From Tieghemiomyces parasiticus (lineage: Eukaryota; Kickxellomycota; Dimargaritomycetes; Dimargaritales; Dimargaritaceae): a stretch of 64,000 nt of DNA. The DNA is taken from positions 1 through 64,000 of the forward strand of contig JANBPT010000080.1 in assembly GCA_027575765.1 (NCBI GenBank). Direction: 5' to 3'. The notes beneath the pieces were generated by a model. That model worked only from the letters and a program-made list of their open reading frames with translations. It was not told the DNA's origin and made no database searches. Shown one piece after another: positions 43,360 through 54,148 of the stretch. The translations under genes were made by a program, and so were the position numbers. Numbering within the stretch: the stretch's first letter is position 1; every line of letters begins with the position of its first letter.

Positions 43360-44674
43360 ATGTCAACCCGCATCCTGGCCTCCGCCCAGGCCCAGATCCG
43401 GGCCGGGGAGTACTATGAGGCCCACCAGAAGCTGCGCACGCTGGCTAACCGGTACATCAAGACCGCTGGTCCCACCGCCCTCGCCAGCCCGGCGAACGTC
43501 CAAAAGACCCTCGACCTCCTCTCCAGCGGCGCCGCAGCTCTGCTGGACACCAACCAGGCCGCTGCAGCGTCCTCGGGCGCGGACCTCGTGGGGTATCTCC
43601 TTGACGTCTACGACCGGTACCGCCTACCCCCCGCGGACCACCCGGCCTCACCCGACGCGGCGGCGGATGTGGGCACCCGTTGGCGTACGGAATACCCAAC
43701 ATACAAGCGGGCCGTAACCGACTTGCTCGTAAAGTTGCCCGCCAGAGGTCCCCTACGTGGCGACCTCGTTCGGCGGTACGTCGCCTGGTCGACCAAGTAC
43801 GTCCAGCGGCTGTGGATCCTGGACCACACCGGCCAGTTGGCCGGTCAGACTGTCTCCCATCTACCTCCGCACGTGATCGCTGGGGACCCGGAGGTCCACC
43901 ACTGGGCTGGGACACTGCTGGGCGATGACGGACACTACGTGGCCGCCGAGGCGCATCTCCTGCTGGGCATCCCGGCGAGCGCCGGGCGGCTGGGCCGGTA
44001 CCTCGCCGAATGGAGCGCCCACGCCACCGCGGTGGACGACCCCGGGCAGCTGGCCGCCCGTGCTGTGCTACAGTACCTGGCCCTCAACCGGCCGCACGCC
44101 GCCTACACTGCCCTGGACGCTTTCGTTGCGGCGCTCGACTATTCTAGCGCGGGTATGGACGACCCGCTGACCGTGCACCGCCCGACGTCGCCCATCCTCG
44201 ATTTCTGTCAGCTGCTGCTCCTAGCCGTCGAGCGCCGCGCGACCAACGTGTTCACACGGTTGCGACGCGAGTATCCTGTAGTCTGGGGCCAATCCGAGGC
44301 TACCGTGAACCAGGTGGGTGGCATTACAATCCGTGGGTGTGAATCTATCAGCTATTACGGGGCCAATTCGCGTCCGCGGACTCTGGTGGCTCAGACGCAA
44401 CGCGACTCGAGCGGTACACGACTAACATCGTTGTGCACTAAATGTCTAACCCTTTAACACTCCCATGAAATTGCACTCTCGTTTGACCCACCCAACCCAA
44501 TTTTACCGCAACTCGCCGTCTCAGCTCCTGGACATCATCGGCCATAACTACTTCGGCATCGTCGTCCAAAAACCGGGTAACCCCCTGCAAGACATTATGA
44601 AGGCCTTCCTTGGCGGTGGCGGTTCGGAGGGTCGTCCGTCCCTTCTCCCATCGACAGGGATAAATCTAGACTGA
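43360..44674 (+). CDS. GET4: Tail-anchored protein insertion factor GET4
   Basis: Get4 bridges Sgt2 and Get3 in the pathway that delivers tail-anchored proteins to the ER. Two exons, 43360-44313 and 44525-44674, join in phase 0 to 367 residues. The ATG opens MSTRILASAQAQIRAGEYYE, the start of the alpha-solenoid. Family signatures are HQKLRTLANRYIK, GDPEVHHWAGTLLGDDGHYV, AEAHLLLGIP and, in exon 2, LLDIIGHNYFGIVVQK...NPLQDIMKAFLGG. The frame continues 31 codons upstream of this ATG only as translated pyrimidine repeat, so the later ATG is right. The donor is the weaker GTGGGT; the acceptor CGTCTCAG is good. A residue-rich Asp/Ala insertion (PDAAADVG) is lineage-specific. No other GET gene is nearby. 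Confidence 0.92.
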
Positions 44675-45044
44675 CTCTTCACCTACACATCCGTTGTGAC
44701 TTAAATACCTAATAACGCGGCCCCCTGGTGGCATACTAAGCTCCATCGTGGGTGCACAATACAGTAGGGTGCACCTAATGATCAATATGGCGTAGCAAGG
44801 TGACCATTGTAAAGAACATACGTGTCAGATATATATCTGCTTCGATAAGTACCAATTAGTGGTAAAGTGTGTCCGACGGACATTGCAGTGCACGATCCAA
44901 AATCTGGCCGTCGGTTAAGGTTGCAGATCGAGACCATGGATAAAAAATAAAATGAGGAAGTCACAAATGAAGGCTTTGACGGTTTGGCCTACGACAGTCT
45001 ATATCCTATATTATATATCATACTGGAAAAACTGAGATACAGCA
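44675..45044. other. Short AT-rich spacer between GET4 and tRNA-Thr
   Basis: 370 bases, AT-rich, with no gene recognised and no AATAAA after GET4. Confidence 0.5.
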
Positions 45045-45116
45045 GCCTGCTTGGCTCAGTGGTAGAGCGTCTGTCTCGTAAACAGAAGATCGGTGGTTCG
45101 AATCCGCCAGTGGGCA
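45045..45116 (+). tRNA. tRNA-Thr (anticodon CGT)
   Basis: A 72-base cloverleaf. The acceptor stem GCCTGCT (45045-45051) pairs with AGTGGGC (45109-45115), including two G-T pairs; A45116 is the discriminator. The anticodon stem TCTGT/ACAGA closes the loop CTCGTAA with anticodon CGT (45077-45079), reading ACG (Thr). The A box (TGGCTCAGTGGTAGAGC) and B box (GGTTCGAATCC) are near perfect. No intron, no encoded CCA. Confidence 0.96.
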
Positions 45117-45120
45117 TCAC

Positions 45121-45125
45121 TTTTT
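45121..45125 (+). terminator. Pol III terminator of tRNA-Thr
   Basis: Five T residues beginning five bases after the tRNA-Thr discriminator base. Confidence 0.8.
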
Positions 45126-45319
45126 AGTTGATTTTCTCTCCGGCTGTACCTTGCTTCTACTTAGACCACAAGAAGCCGTTCCCTCTCATTCTAGATTAAT
45201 GATCTCAATTCTACTCCAATTTGGGTCGTTATCAACCTGCATGACACTTTTATACGTAACGGACTCCGCAACCACATGGTCAGAATCTCCGCAGGTGGAA
45301 TTATGCTTGACTACCCTGC

Positions 45320-46589
45320 CTAATATCTGTTTTTAGCACGGTTGAGGACGGGCGCCAAAATAGTTGTATTGAAACCTGAATGGTTGACATTGTGGTGGGG
45401 TGGCTGTTCGGGGTTTGTATAGTCACTGAAGTTAGGAGAGCCCCGAGTGTACTTACCACTAAGGTAAACAGGTCAGCCATGCTATTGTTTTTATTTTTCG
45501 CGGGGGAGCTGTGAATTAGTGGTATACGCCGGAGGAGCAGTGGTGGAGACGGGGGCAATACGGAACTGGTTGAGGATAAAGCTTCTTTGGAGCACTGTTT
45601 TTCTATTTATCAACGATACGTAACTGGACGACTAGGAGACAGGGTCCGTCAAGGTGCATTCTCCCATGTGTGAAAATCACAACATCTAGGCCCCTTGGCT
45701 CTCCCCCCATTTGTCAACGAAATTAGTTGGGGATACGTGATGGGAGATTGTACCACCCAGTACGTGCCCTAGCCCTCACCCGGATACTTAATTTCTTGCA
45801 GGATTTGGTTAGGGATCAGTCAAGCATGGCACCTGTAGCCTCCCCTGGTAGGGGAGTGAGATCTTGCGCAGAGGGCTGAAAGAGGACACGAGCTGCAGCG
45901 CCACCTCATATTTGATTGGAGGGAGGGGGGTCGCTTTTTTGTTGTTGTCTGGAACGGAGGTTGTGGCACGGGTTGCGAGATTCCTGCAGCGGTAATCAGC
46001 ACTGACGACGCGCGTCAGCCATGTTGGCTTTGAGTGCGGGATTCCACCGTTACGTAGCATCGGAAGTCGACAGACCCAGCCAATGTTGCCACCTTACCTG
46101 CTTGTCAATCGACCATAGTTCTACCAGGATCGGCTTCAGGGTAGCCTGAACAACCTGAGGATCGACCAGTGTGTGGGGGGCATGCTGTGGATGGGAACTG
46201 AGGGCGGGTGCGGCGTCTAGTTAAGAAGGCGCCACCCCCAGGCTTAAAGATAAACGTTGGACAGGGCGGACGTAAGGCGGAGCGGCAGGGTAATAAGGGT
46301 AGTTATCCCCAGGTTTACCCGATTCTGCGGTCTAGAGGTAATTGACCAGGACAGAATGCCAGGTGGCGGTGAACGAGATTATTGATTGGCAAAGGGCTAC
46401 CAACGCCAGAGATTCAGTGAAACGGGATGCAGAATAACGCCACCAGGGGCGTTGCCAGGTGATGGGGGTTTTTTGGGGGGAGGGGACACTGGGGCGTTGT
46501 AGGTGAGTGGAAACTCCCCACAAGGTGGATTGGCCCGGGGCCATATATTCAGTAGCAATTGGAAGTGATGCTCGACGGTTGGGGAGCAC
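45320..46589 (-). CDS. Candidate spliced gene, family unknown
   Basis: Several open pieces on the minus strand join with good splice signals and matching phase. Best supported are 46098-46216 (ending VELWSIDKQ at a CAG|GTAAGG donor) and 45833-46027 (KPTWLTRVV-type start after an AAAG acceptor, through PPIKYEVALQLVSSFSPLRK), which join in phase 0. Downstream, 45457-45565 (to NNSMADLFTLV at GTG|GTAAGT) and 45320-45403 (HNVNHSGFNTTILAPVL to a TAG) also join in phase 0. The link between these two halves and the 5' end (an open frame reaching 46589, with Pro- and Tyr-rich pieces) could not be settled; the outer limits are therefore rough. No family was recognised, and chance open frames remain possible. 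Confidence 0.3.
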
Positions 46590-48577
46590 CTAGAGTCCAG
46601 GTATATGGTCCCATCTATAGTGACGGCGCCCCAATATGGCCCTGATTGACAGGGTGAAGGGAAGGGGAGGGCGCCTCTTGGGCATTGCGGCGAGCTGTCG
46701 TAGAAGGTGGTCTCCCCATCCTATCGTCACCATTCGGCGTCACTCTGGTTGGATCCCCTGCATGCCTAGTGCCTTGTGGTGCAAAGCTGCGAGGTCGCTG
46801 TCCCCTTCCCCGTGGCCAGTCTGAGTTGTGACTCGAGCTGTACAGTGGGTTGTGGCCTCCGGCCATTCGTCTTGGTACAGGCGGCCGGGGAATAAACCAA
46901 GGCAGTTCAGCACTGCGTTGGCTTTGGTCATCAGCTGGACGATTCTCCCTAGTGACTGGACCGGTATTCGAGGGGAAGAAGCAGGCGGGATACGTCACAG
47001 TTCTGGGCGACGGTCAGGCCCTTGTGGGGTTGTCCAGTGGCATCCTGCTTCCGGTCGGTCTGTTTATAGGGCCTACTCCGGCGGGTCTGCCCGCGATCGT
47101 GGGCCGGCCCCTTAGGCAATGTCGCAGCTATTATTGCGTGTCATATGTAGTAGCCCTTGTGAGATTTCCGTCCTTTTCATGCCGATTGCTCATGCTCCCA
47201 CCACCTCACACTCGCGGCCCCTCACACCCTCCCTTCCCCTTCCCGTTGTCTGACTTTTTTTTTACTTTTTCTTTTTTCGGGACGCTTTCCCCTAACGTTC
47301 CGCCAGTTGGCTCCGTTATCCCTGGTTGGTTAGCAGCGGGGATGGGGAGGCACGCAGCCGGCGGACCAGTGTGGTTCCTGGCTGGCGATCGGCCCACCCA
47401 CGCCCACTCTCTTGTTATGGTTCCCGCCAAGGGCGTGTTGAGCAGGATGGCGCTAGTGGGGCGCGGCTGCTTGGCCAGCAATATTTAGGAGCCAACTCCG
47501 CCCCGCCCCGCCCCGGCCCGCCCCGCACTCTATTTTGGCAGGCCGTCTCGCTACTCATATAGTTTTTTTTCCAGGGGCTCCGTTGTCCTAACGCCTTTCC
47601 GTCGCCTTAGCATCTGGCAAGTGCCTCCGCCTCCGCTCATCCCCCGCCTGGCCCCGCTCTCAAACCCCCCCCCACCTGTTGCAGTGCCCTTGTGGGACCC
47701 GTTTGGCCCAAGCCCACTCCCGCCGCTCGCGTACACAGAGCCGCGTCTTGCCTGTCCTGCCCGGCCCTATTGGAGCTCACCCTCGTCCCACCTTCTGCCT
47801 CGTACGCTCGACCCGCAGATGCGCTCCACTCCTGGCAGTTGGGCGGTTCTCTTCCTTTATTGTCACACCTCCGAACGTTCCTAATCTCGTCCCTTGTCCG
47901 TCCTGACGCGCGTGTCGTGAGCATCTGTGGCTACCAAACTCGTGTGGTTTATAAGCCCCGACTCGTCCGATCCCCCCGCCAACGCGCATTGCCTCACGCT
48001 CCCGCGCCGCCTCCCCCCTCCCTTCCTCCCTCCTGGCCCCGTCATCCACTTCTCCACGACTGAGTGTGAATCAGTTCTGCTCCCGTGGCCCGCTGCCGCC
48101 TCCCCTGGCCTGTTGTTTTTTTTTAGCGCCGGAATCTCCCCGCCGGCCCCTGCCACTCCCTCTTTCCTCTCCCCCCATCTCCAGCCTGGTGCGGTGCCTG
48201 TCGCCTTTTCCGTCCCGCCTCTCCCACATTCCAGCCCGCCACTATTTATGTTCTTTAGCTCTTTTGTGTTGCCTATTCGACGCCCTCGTCAGTCTCTCCA
48301 TTCACGACGCTTCGCAGCTCTTCATCTCCGCCGCTGTACTCCTGCCCTGCGGTTGCCTCTAGCTCACCTGCACAGCCAGCCCCACTGCCCACCTTGTCCT
48401 CCAGAGCGCTTTCTCCTGACACTTTCGCAGCAGTGCCCAACGCCCGTTTGAACCCCCCCAGTCCCCACCGGCCTCGCTTTGCATGGGCCATTCGTCGCTC
48501 AGCCTCCCCCCACCGACACCGCTAGACCCCACCCCCCGCCAGCACTCCATATCCTCTTATACCCCGACAGCCTTCCC
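46590..48577. other. Intergenic region and likely promoter of the ankyrin gene
   Basis: About 2 kb. Frames of up to 212 codons exist (46850-47488) but start without ATG and have no motifs. A CCCCG pentamer array at about 47498-47527 and long C/T-rich stretches (47600-48570) precede the ankyrin gene and may serve as a promoter and leader. No RNA gene seen. Confidence 0.4.
47498..47527. repeat. CCCCG pentamer array (GC-box-like)
   Basis: Five to six tandem CCCCG/CCCGG units. Such arrays resemble clustered GC boxes and also form a strong C-tract. It lies about 1 kb upstream of the ankyrin gene start. Confidence 0.6.
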
Positions 48578-51500
48578 ATGTCCAGCGAAACCACATCCGG
48601 TCCTGGCCAGAACCGGTCCCTACCGGCCACCGGCGGCCGGCACGGCCTCGGTATCGGTCGCCGCAAGGCTCCCGTCGTTCCGAACCCTAACCAGGTGACT
48701 CCTCTCACCATGATGACCAAGCAGTTGGTACAGACCCCTAAAGGGTCGTCCGCCGGCGCCTACCGCTGTCTATCACCCACCGTGGTGCCCTTTCCCAGCC
48801 TATCCACTGCCGACGAGGCTAAACTCATGGACGCCCTCACGCAGCCAGCTGCCGAGACCTCCCCTATCCCCTCACCCACGTCCGAGCCCGCTCCGCCACC
48901 GTCCACCCCCGTTGTGGTTCCGACCGCTGGTCTCGCCCCCCGGCGGTGCCGCGCAATGTCACTCCCGGTCCCGCCTCCGCCCCCGGTCGACCTTGTACCC
49001 GCCACGAGCGAGAACGTATCTCCACCCACCCTGGGCCCCCCAGTCTCCGCCCCCACCAGAACTCTCCGACGCCGCTCGGTCCTCCAGGGTCCCCTGCCGA
49101 ACATCTCCACCATCCTGGGTCCCAAGGCCGTCGGCCAGACCGCGCAAGTCCCCTCTATAAAGCCGGACTCCGCCCCACCACGCTGCCCGCTAGCAGCCAC
49201 CACTCCAACCGTATCTCATTCTCCTCCCCCGCCGGCCGAGCCCCTGAACCTCAACCCGCCCGCCCTCATGCGCTCTTTCTCGGCAGCTCCCGCCCCCGAC
49301 ACCCCCACCCGCTCTCCGCTATTCAAGCGCCCGTCGACCCTCTCCCGGTTTAAGCGCCGCTCCTCCGTCGGCACGCCCCTCCGCGAGCCTACCGTCGCGC
49401 CACTCGACTACGCCCCGCACCAGTACTACTCTTTCGCCGACTTTGTCGCCCGGGACACGCGACCCGCCGCCCAGCGCGAGACCCTGCGACAGCTTGACCA
49501 GAAAATCACACCGCAGCCTCCGCCGCGTCCGCGCTCCGGTACCATTGACTCGCGCAAAGCTTCGCTGGCTACCCGGTCCCGGAGTTCCTCCCGCGCTTCG
49601 CCTTTCGCCAACTCGTCCCCTTTTGGCTCCCTGGGACGCCGGTCCTGGAGCGCCGCTCACGACCCGTTAGGCGCCATCGAGGAGCACACCCCCGGCGGCC
49701 CTAGCACCTCCCCGCTACGCACGCGCGAGTACGCCTCCGGTGACTCTCCCGCTCGCTCCGCCCCCACCGAGCCGCCCAAGCTGCCCCTCGCCGAGTTACC
49801 GGCCGCCGGCACCACCCGAGCCCGGCGTGGCGCCCGCAAGCCTATCCCCTTCGCCAACGCCCTAGGCGCCTACCGCCGCGGCACGACCCGCGCCAAGGGC
49901 AGTCTGCTCATGACCCTCCACGCCCTGCGCCTGGCCGTCCACGACTGCTTGCCAGGCCTGGCCCTCAAGATCATTGAGCGTGACCTTCCAGACACTCGGG
50001 CTGCCCGCACCGAGCACCCGACTCTCCTCAAACTAATCTTTTTGCGTGCCCTCGCCAATCGCCTCGAATCGGTTGCACTCGCCCTCTACCGGCGTGGGTA
50101 CCCGCAGGACGTAAACGACACCGTTGCTGTCCCTACCCGCCTCCCATTCCCTCGTCCTGCCGGCCGGGCCCCGGGGGATGGTAATGGCTTCCGCGCCCTC
50201 ATGGACCGGGCCAGGCGGTCAAGTTCGTTCTCCACCCCACCGTCAGCTTCCCGCAGCCCTGGTCGCCGGCACCGCCTCCTTCCAACCATCTTCTTGCTGG
50301 CAGTGGCTTTCAAGATGGGCGCCCTCGTGCAGGTCATGATCCCGCAGGCTAGTATCGACCGCACCTGGTTGGGCCTCACCCCGCTGCTTCTGGCTTGCGC
50401 CAGCCGTAAGCTCCCTTCCTCCCCTGGGACCTTTGCCGGCGTGGCCCCCTCCCTCCCTTCCACCGGGGGCAGTTCGCCGTCCCTGCCTGCCGATCAGCGG
50501 CCCCTCCTCATCCTCAGTGAATTGCTTGAGCGGCACCCGGACGCCACCGTCAGCCTGTCCACCTCTCACTACCGACACCTCTGTCGTGTCGCTCGCGCCT
50601 CTGGCTGCCCGCCCCGCCTCACGGAGGCCGCCGACCCTCCAGTCGGGGCACTTCTCAACCCCGCCATAGAATCCACCGATGATAGCGCCTCCGTGACCTC
50701 TCACGCCACCGTGGGCGGCTGCCCCGTCCGCGGTCTCTGCCGGGCCACCTCGGCAACCAGTCTGGCCTCGGATGTCTCGGTATCCACATCGCACACCACC
50801 ATCTCCGACGACCCGGCACCTCTCACCCACCCGATTCCGCCCACCGACTCCCCGGTCGATACCGCCTCCCTCGGCACGCGCAGCCGGTCCACTTTCCGAG
50901 CGAGCGGCAGCACCTGTTCCAGCAGCAGTAGCAGTGCCACGGTGTGCATGGAGAGCTTTCACCGCCAGCGGATCCTCTCCCGGAGCAGTGTTACCGATAT
51001 AACCCTTGCCGGCACTCTCCCGGCTGCGCAAGCCAAGGCGTCGCGGCTGGCCCGCGGCGCGACCACCCACCGTTTGTTTGACGCCCGGGCTCTTTCCCCA
51101 ACCGACGGACCCACGCCAGCCGGCCCGCTACGTATTACTGCCCTCGATGTGGCCGTAGTCCCCCTACTCCACGGAGCCTCGGCCAACCCCACCTCCGACG
51201 CCGAGTTTGTGCACGCTCTACTTGAAGGTACCGGCCCCGCCCTCGTGCGGGCCAGTCGACAGTGCCTGGTCCTCCAGCAGGACCTTGACCTTACGCTGGC
51301 TCTCGTCCACCACGACGCCCCTCTGGCCCTGCAGAACGACCGCTTCGGTAACCTGCCACTCCACCTGGCGGCCCGCGCAGGTCTTCTCGACCTCGTTCTG
51401 GTCTACCTTTGGCTGGGTCTCAGCCCTAACGCCCCTGGTCAAAACGGCTGGACCCCTCTGCATGAGGCCATGAGCTGGGGCCATCACAGCGTCGCGCTGC

Positions 51501-52318
51501 AGCTACTCGCGCATGGGGCCCGGCTTGACCAGGCCAACCGGGACGGCCTGACCCCAGTGCAGCTAGCACTCCTCTTTGGCCACAGCCTGGCTGACGTTGA
51601 GTCCATGGTGGACATTGGAAACATCTCTAAAGCTACGGTAGCCGCCGCCCACCACGTCCTCGAATACGCTGCCGGGGTCCTCGGCCTACCGTCCCCGCTC
51701 TTGCGCCCTCTGCCACCCAAGTTGCCCGTTCTTGTGGAACGGCAGCCGGACCAAGCGGGATCCCCGTCGGCGCCCTCCAAGCAGCGAGCCGCCCAGCTGG
51801 GCCTGGCTGTGGCTCGCCATCCGGCCCGGGTCGCCAGTGTCCCCATGACCAACCGTTGGAGCATCTCCGAATTCGGGTCGCCTCACTCACCTCTGGCTGA
51901 TTGGTACGCGTTAGCCAGCCGCGGGAATCTCTCTGGGGTGGCTCGCAGCCCCCTCTTTAGCCTTGAAGAGTTTTTGGAGACGGAGGCTGGCTCCGCCGGG
52001 TCGGTCACCCCGAAGACTGGCGGGTCCAATCCTGCGGAGCAGCCCCTCGCGCCAACGCCGTCCTCGCCCTCTCGCCACTCTGCCGATGCCAGCTGGGGCC
52101 ATCCGTCATCTAGTCTTACCACCGCCTTGCCTTTCTCGACGGCCCGGATGGAACCCATGACTAAACAGTTGGCCGTCCTTGCCCGTCGCGCCAGCACCCA
52201 CCCACCGGCGACCATGCCTACCGTCCCCGTCAGTGCCACAGACGCCGAGTCGACGCTCAAGAAGTTTAAGCGCTGGTCCAGTTCCGAACTGAAGCGATCA
52301 GTTCTGTCCCTACTGTGA
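48578..52318 (+). CDS. Large ankyrin-repeat protein
   Basis: A 1246-residue single-exon protein. The frame is open further 5', but the ATG at 48578 (MSSETTSGPG) is the first in frame. Roughly the first 430 residues are Pro/Ser/Thr-rich and probably disordered, with several RRRS/RRSS-type basic-Ser sites that could be phosphorylated. A helical block (about 440-650) includes LHALRLAVHDCLPGLALKII and LPTIFLLAVAFKMGALVQVM. A Ser-rich linker leads to ankyrin repeats at about 905-1015 with consensus pieces NLPLHLAARAGLLDLVLVYL and GWTPLHEAMSWGHHSVALQL, AHGARLDQANRDGLTPVQLA. A Ser-rich tail ends KKFKRWSSSELKRSVLSLL. It is probably a scaffold; partner and place in the cell are unknown. AATAAA at 52834-52839 may end the transcript. 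Confidence 0.85.
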   Translation: MSSETTSGPGQNRSLPATGGRHGLGIGRRKAPVVPNPNQVTPLTMMTKQLVQTPKGSSAGAYRCLSPTVVPFPSLSTADEAKLMDALTQPAAETSPIPSPTSEPAPPPSTPVVVPTAGLAPRRCRAMSLPVPPPPPVDLVPATSENVSPPTLGPPVSAPTRTLRRRSVLQGPLPNISTILGPKAVGQTAQVPSIKPDSAPPRCPLAATTPTVSHSPPPPAEPLNLNPPALMRSFSAAPAPDTPTRSPLFKRPSTLSRFKRRSSVGTPLREPTVAPLDYAPHQYYSFADFVARDTRPAAQRETLRQLDQKITPQPPPRPRSGTIDSRKASLATRSRSSSRASPFANSSPFGSLGRRSWSAAHDPLGAIEEHTPGGPSTSPLRTREYASGDSPARSAPTEPPKLPLAELPAAGTTRARRGARKPIPFANALGAYRRGTTRAKGSLLMTLHALRLAVHDCLPGLALKIIERDLPDTRAARTEHPTLLKLIFLRALANRLESVALALYRRGYPQDVNDTVAVPTRLPFPRPAGRAPGDGNGFRALMDRARRSSSFSTPPSASRSPGRRHRLLPTIFLLAVAFKMGALVQVMIPQASIDRTWLGLTPLLLACASRKLPSSPGTFAGVAPSLPSTGGSSPSLPADQRPLLILSELLERHPDATVSLSTSHYRHLCRVARASGCPPRLTEAADPPVGALLNPAIESTDDSASVTSHATVGGCPVRGLCRATSATSLASDVSVSTSHTTISDDPAPLTHPIPPTDSPVDTASLGTRSRSTFRASGSTCSSSSSSATVCMESFHRQRILSRSSVTDITLAGTLPAAQAKASRLARGATTHRLFDARALSPTDGPTPAGPLRITALDVAVVPLLHGASANPTSDAEFVHALLEGTGPALVRASRQCLVLQQDLDLTLALVHHDAPLALQNDRFGNLPLHLAARAGLLDLVLVYLWLGLSPNAPGQNGWTPLHEAMSWGHHSVALQLLAHGARLDQANRDGLTPVQLALLFGHSLADVESMVDIGNISKATVAAAHHVLEYAAGVLGLPSPLLRPLPPKLPVLVERQPDQAGSPSAPSKQRAAQLGLAVARHPARVASVPMTNRWSISEFGSPHSPLADWYALASRGNLSGVARSPLFSLEEFLETEAGSAGSVTPKTGGSNPAEQPLAPTPSSPSRHSADASWGHPSSSLTTALPFSTARMEPMTKQLAVLARRASTHPPATMPTVPVSATDAESTLKKFKRWSSSELKRSVLSLL

Positions 52319-54148
52319 GACCCGAACCGCAGTCTCTGTGGATCGTGGTCTTACCTCCATCCCCACCCCCCTTTTTTTACTTTATTCGCACTCGTAGAGT
52401 CAACTTTAACCTCAGACCGCTCACCTATACTGTCTGATATCGACTGTTTTTCTAGCCCCCCCCACTGCCCATAGTTTGTTGCCCTCGGTGTCCAACATGC
52501 CTGCACCCTCCTACTGCCATTGTATTATTCTCATTCCGTTACAATCCCCCCCCCACCCTTCCGCGCCATAACCTTCCCCCATCTCTAGCCTCGCATGTCT
52601 CTTCTATTTCTATTTTTGATTAATGTTTCACTGTTGCCTATTTTTTTATATTTTATTTCAGGAAAAGCACTGGTTAACAGGTCATCTCCTTCGCAAGCAG
52701 GTGTTAGTTACCAGCGTGACCTCTCCCTCCCTCCACTTTTATCCTATTAACTCGACCCTTTGTTATTACTTTTATACATAATTTTTATTCCCGCCTCGGG
52801 GTACCCTAGTCCTTGTCGTGTTCGACCGGGGCCAATAAATTTATCGCATTTTCCTCTCCTTTAAACAAAAAATCCAGTAGTTGGTGGGTACCAATCGACT
52901 AAACCTTAATCGTTGACATGGCCGGACCACCATACTTTTTCCACGTCATACCGTCCTGTGCGGTATTCATGGAGTCTTACATGTAATGCTACCCAGCCTT
53001 ATTTTTACCATCCTTATCGTGCACCGACCCTGCCAGAATCGCCAGTGTGACGCTGATGCCGGTTGGCGGAACATCCTGCCATGCACGCCTTCGTCAGCGA
53101 TCCAATTGACCACAGACTTCCACATCAATGGACCTCTATAAACAAAGCGAAACCCTTAACGGGGTCGTGGGGGGGGTCTGGTGACCATCTAGTCCGCAGT
53201 TCATTACGCTGTCTATCCCCCGTTAGACCAGTTTGGACTTACCCCTGGCCCCTTTCCCCCGGAACAGACCCCGCCCTCTTCCTCTCCTGCACGACCCACA
53301 GGTTGACATGGAAAGGCCCGTCACGGAATGTTGGGCCTGGACTGCGGATCACTAAACAGCGGATGTGGGTCGTAAGCCGGACTTGGGCACGGTCCGGTGT
53401 ACTAACCGTATGAGGGTGCACTTAGGATGCTAAGCAGGTTTCATGGCCGAACTATAATGTATCGCGGCATGGAATACCATGGTGGCCGATGTTACGCGAC
53501 TAACCCTGACCTCTCATGGTTGCATGTTTGACTGCCCGCTACAATCAAATTATGCGAAGATTCCACCGGACCTCACCTGATGCCACGGGCGGGCCCTGAC
53601 CACGCCACTCCGGCCCGGCCGTTTAAAAATTACCACTTAGCCTCTCTTTTGGGGGGGGGTATCTAACCAACCCGAACCCGTCTATTCGCAAGGCTTGCGG
53701 CACTGTGTTTGAGATAAGATACAACCCCTCCCCCCTCCTCCACGTTATCACCAGCTGTGCATACCCTTCAGGTCTACACTTCACCTTTCCGCACCTTCAA
53801 ATCTTCGCAGGCTGATTGGCCCTGGTGCAACGTTACCTAGCCCCGGCAGATTCACCCTGTTCTTTCCCTCGTGATTTCTTCTCCCTACTAACGGTTTGCC
53901 ACATTCATCGGCCTCTTGGTCTGGGCCGCACGCCCCCCTCCTGACGTCCTTCTCACCTACGCTCGTTGTATCCCCTCGCCTAGCCCTCCACCCTGTGCTT
54001 CTTTATGGAATCTCGTACCCGCCAACCGTCGTTTGGCAGCATCTCGTCCCGGTCGATTTCCCCGCGCCCACGGTCCATACTTCACGCGCCGTCGTCTTCG
54101 ATGATGGCCAAGCTGGCCCACAGCAATCCTCTCCACGCTTCTGACAAT
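52319..54148. other. Intergenic region
   Basis: About 1.8 kb between the ankyrin gene and the next spliced gene. T-rich and C-rich runs dominate the first half; AATAAA occurs at 52834-52839. Frames up to 116 codons show no features. No RNA gene or mobile element was recognised. Confidence 0.5.

Noticed and set aside
46850..47488. 212-codon plus-strand open frame
   Set aside because: Starts without ATG, overlaps a similar minus-strand frame, translates poly-pyrimidine sequence into Phe/Pro runs; no family features.
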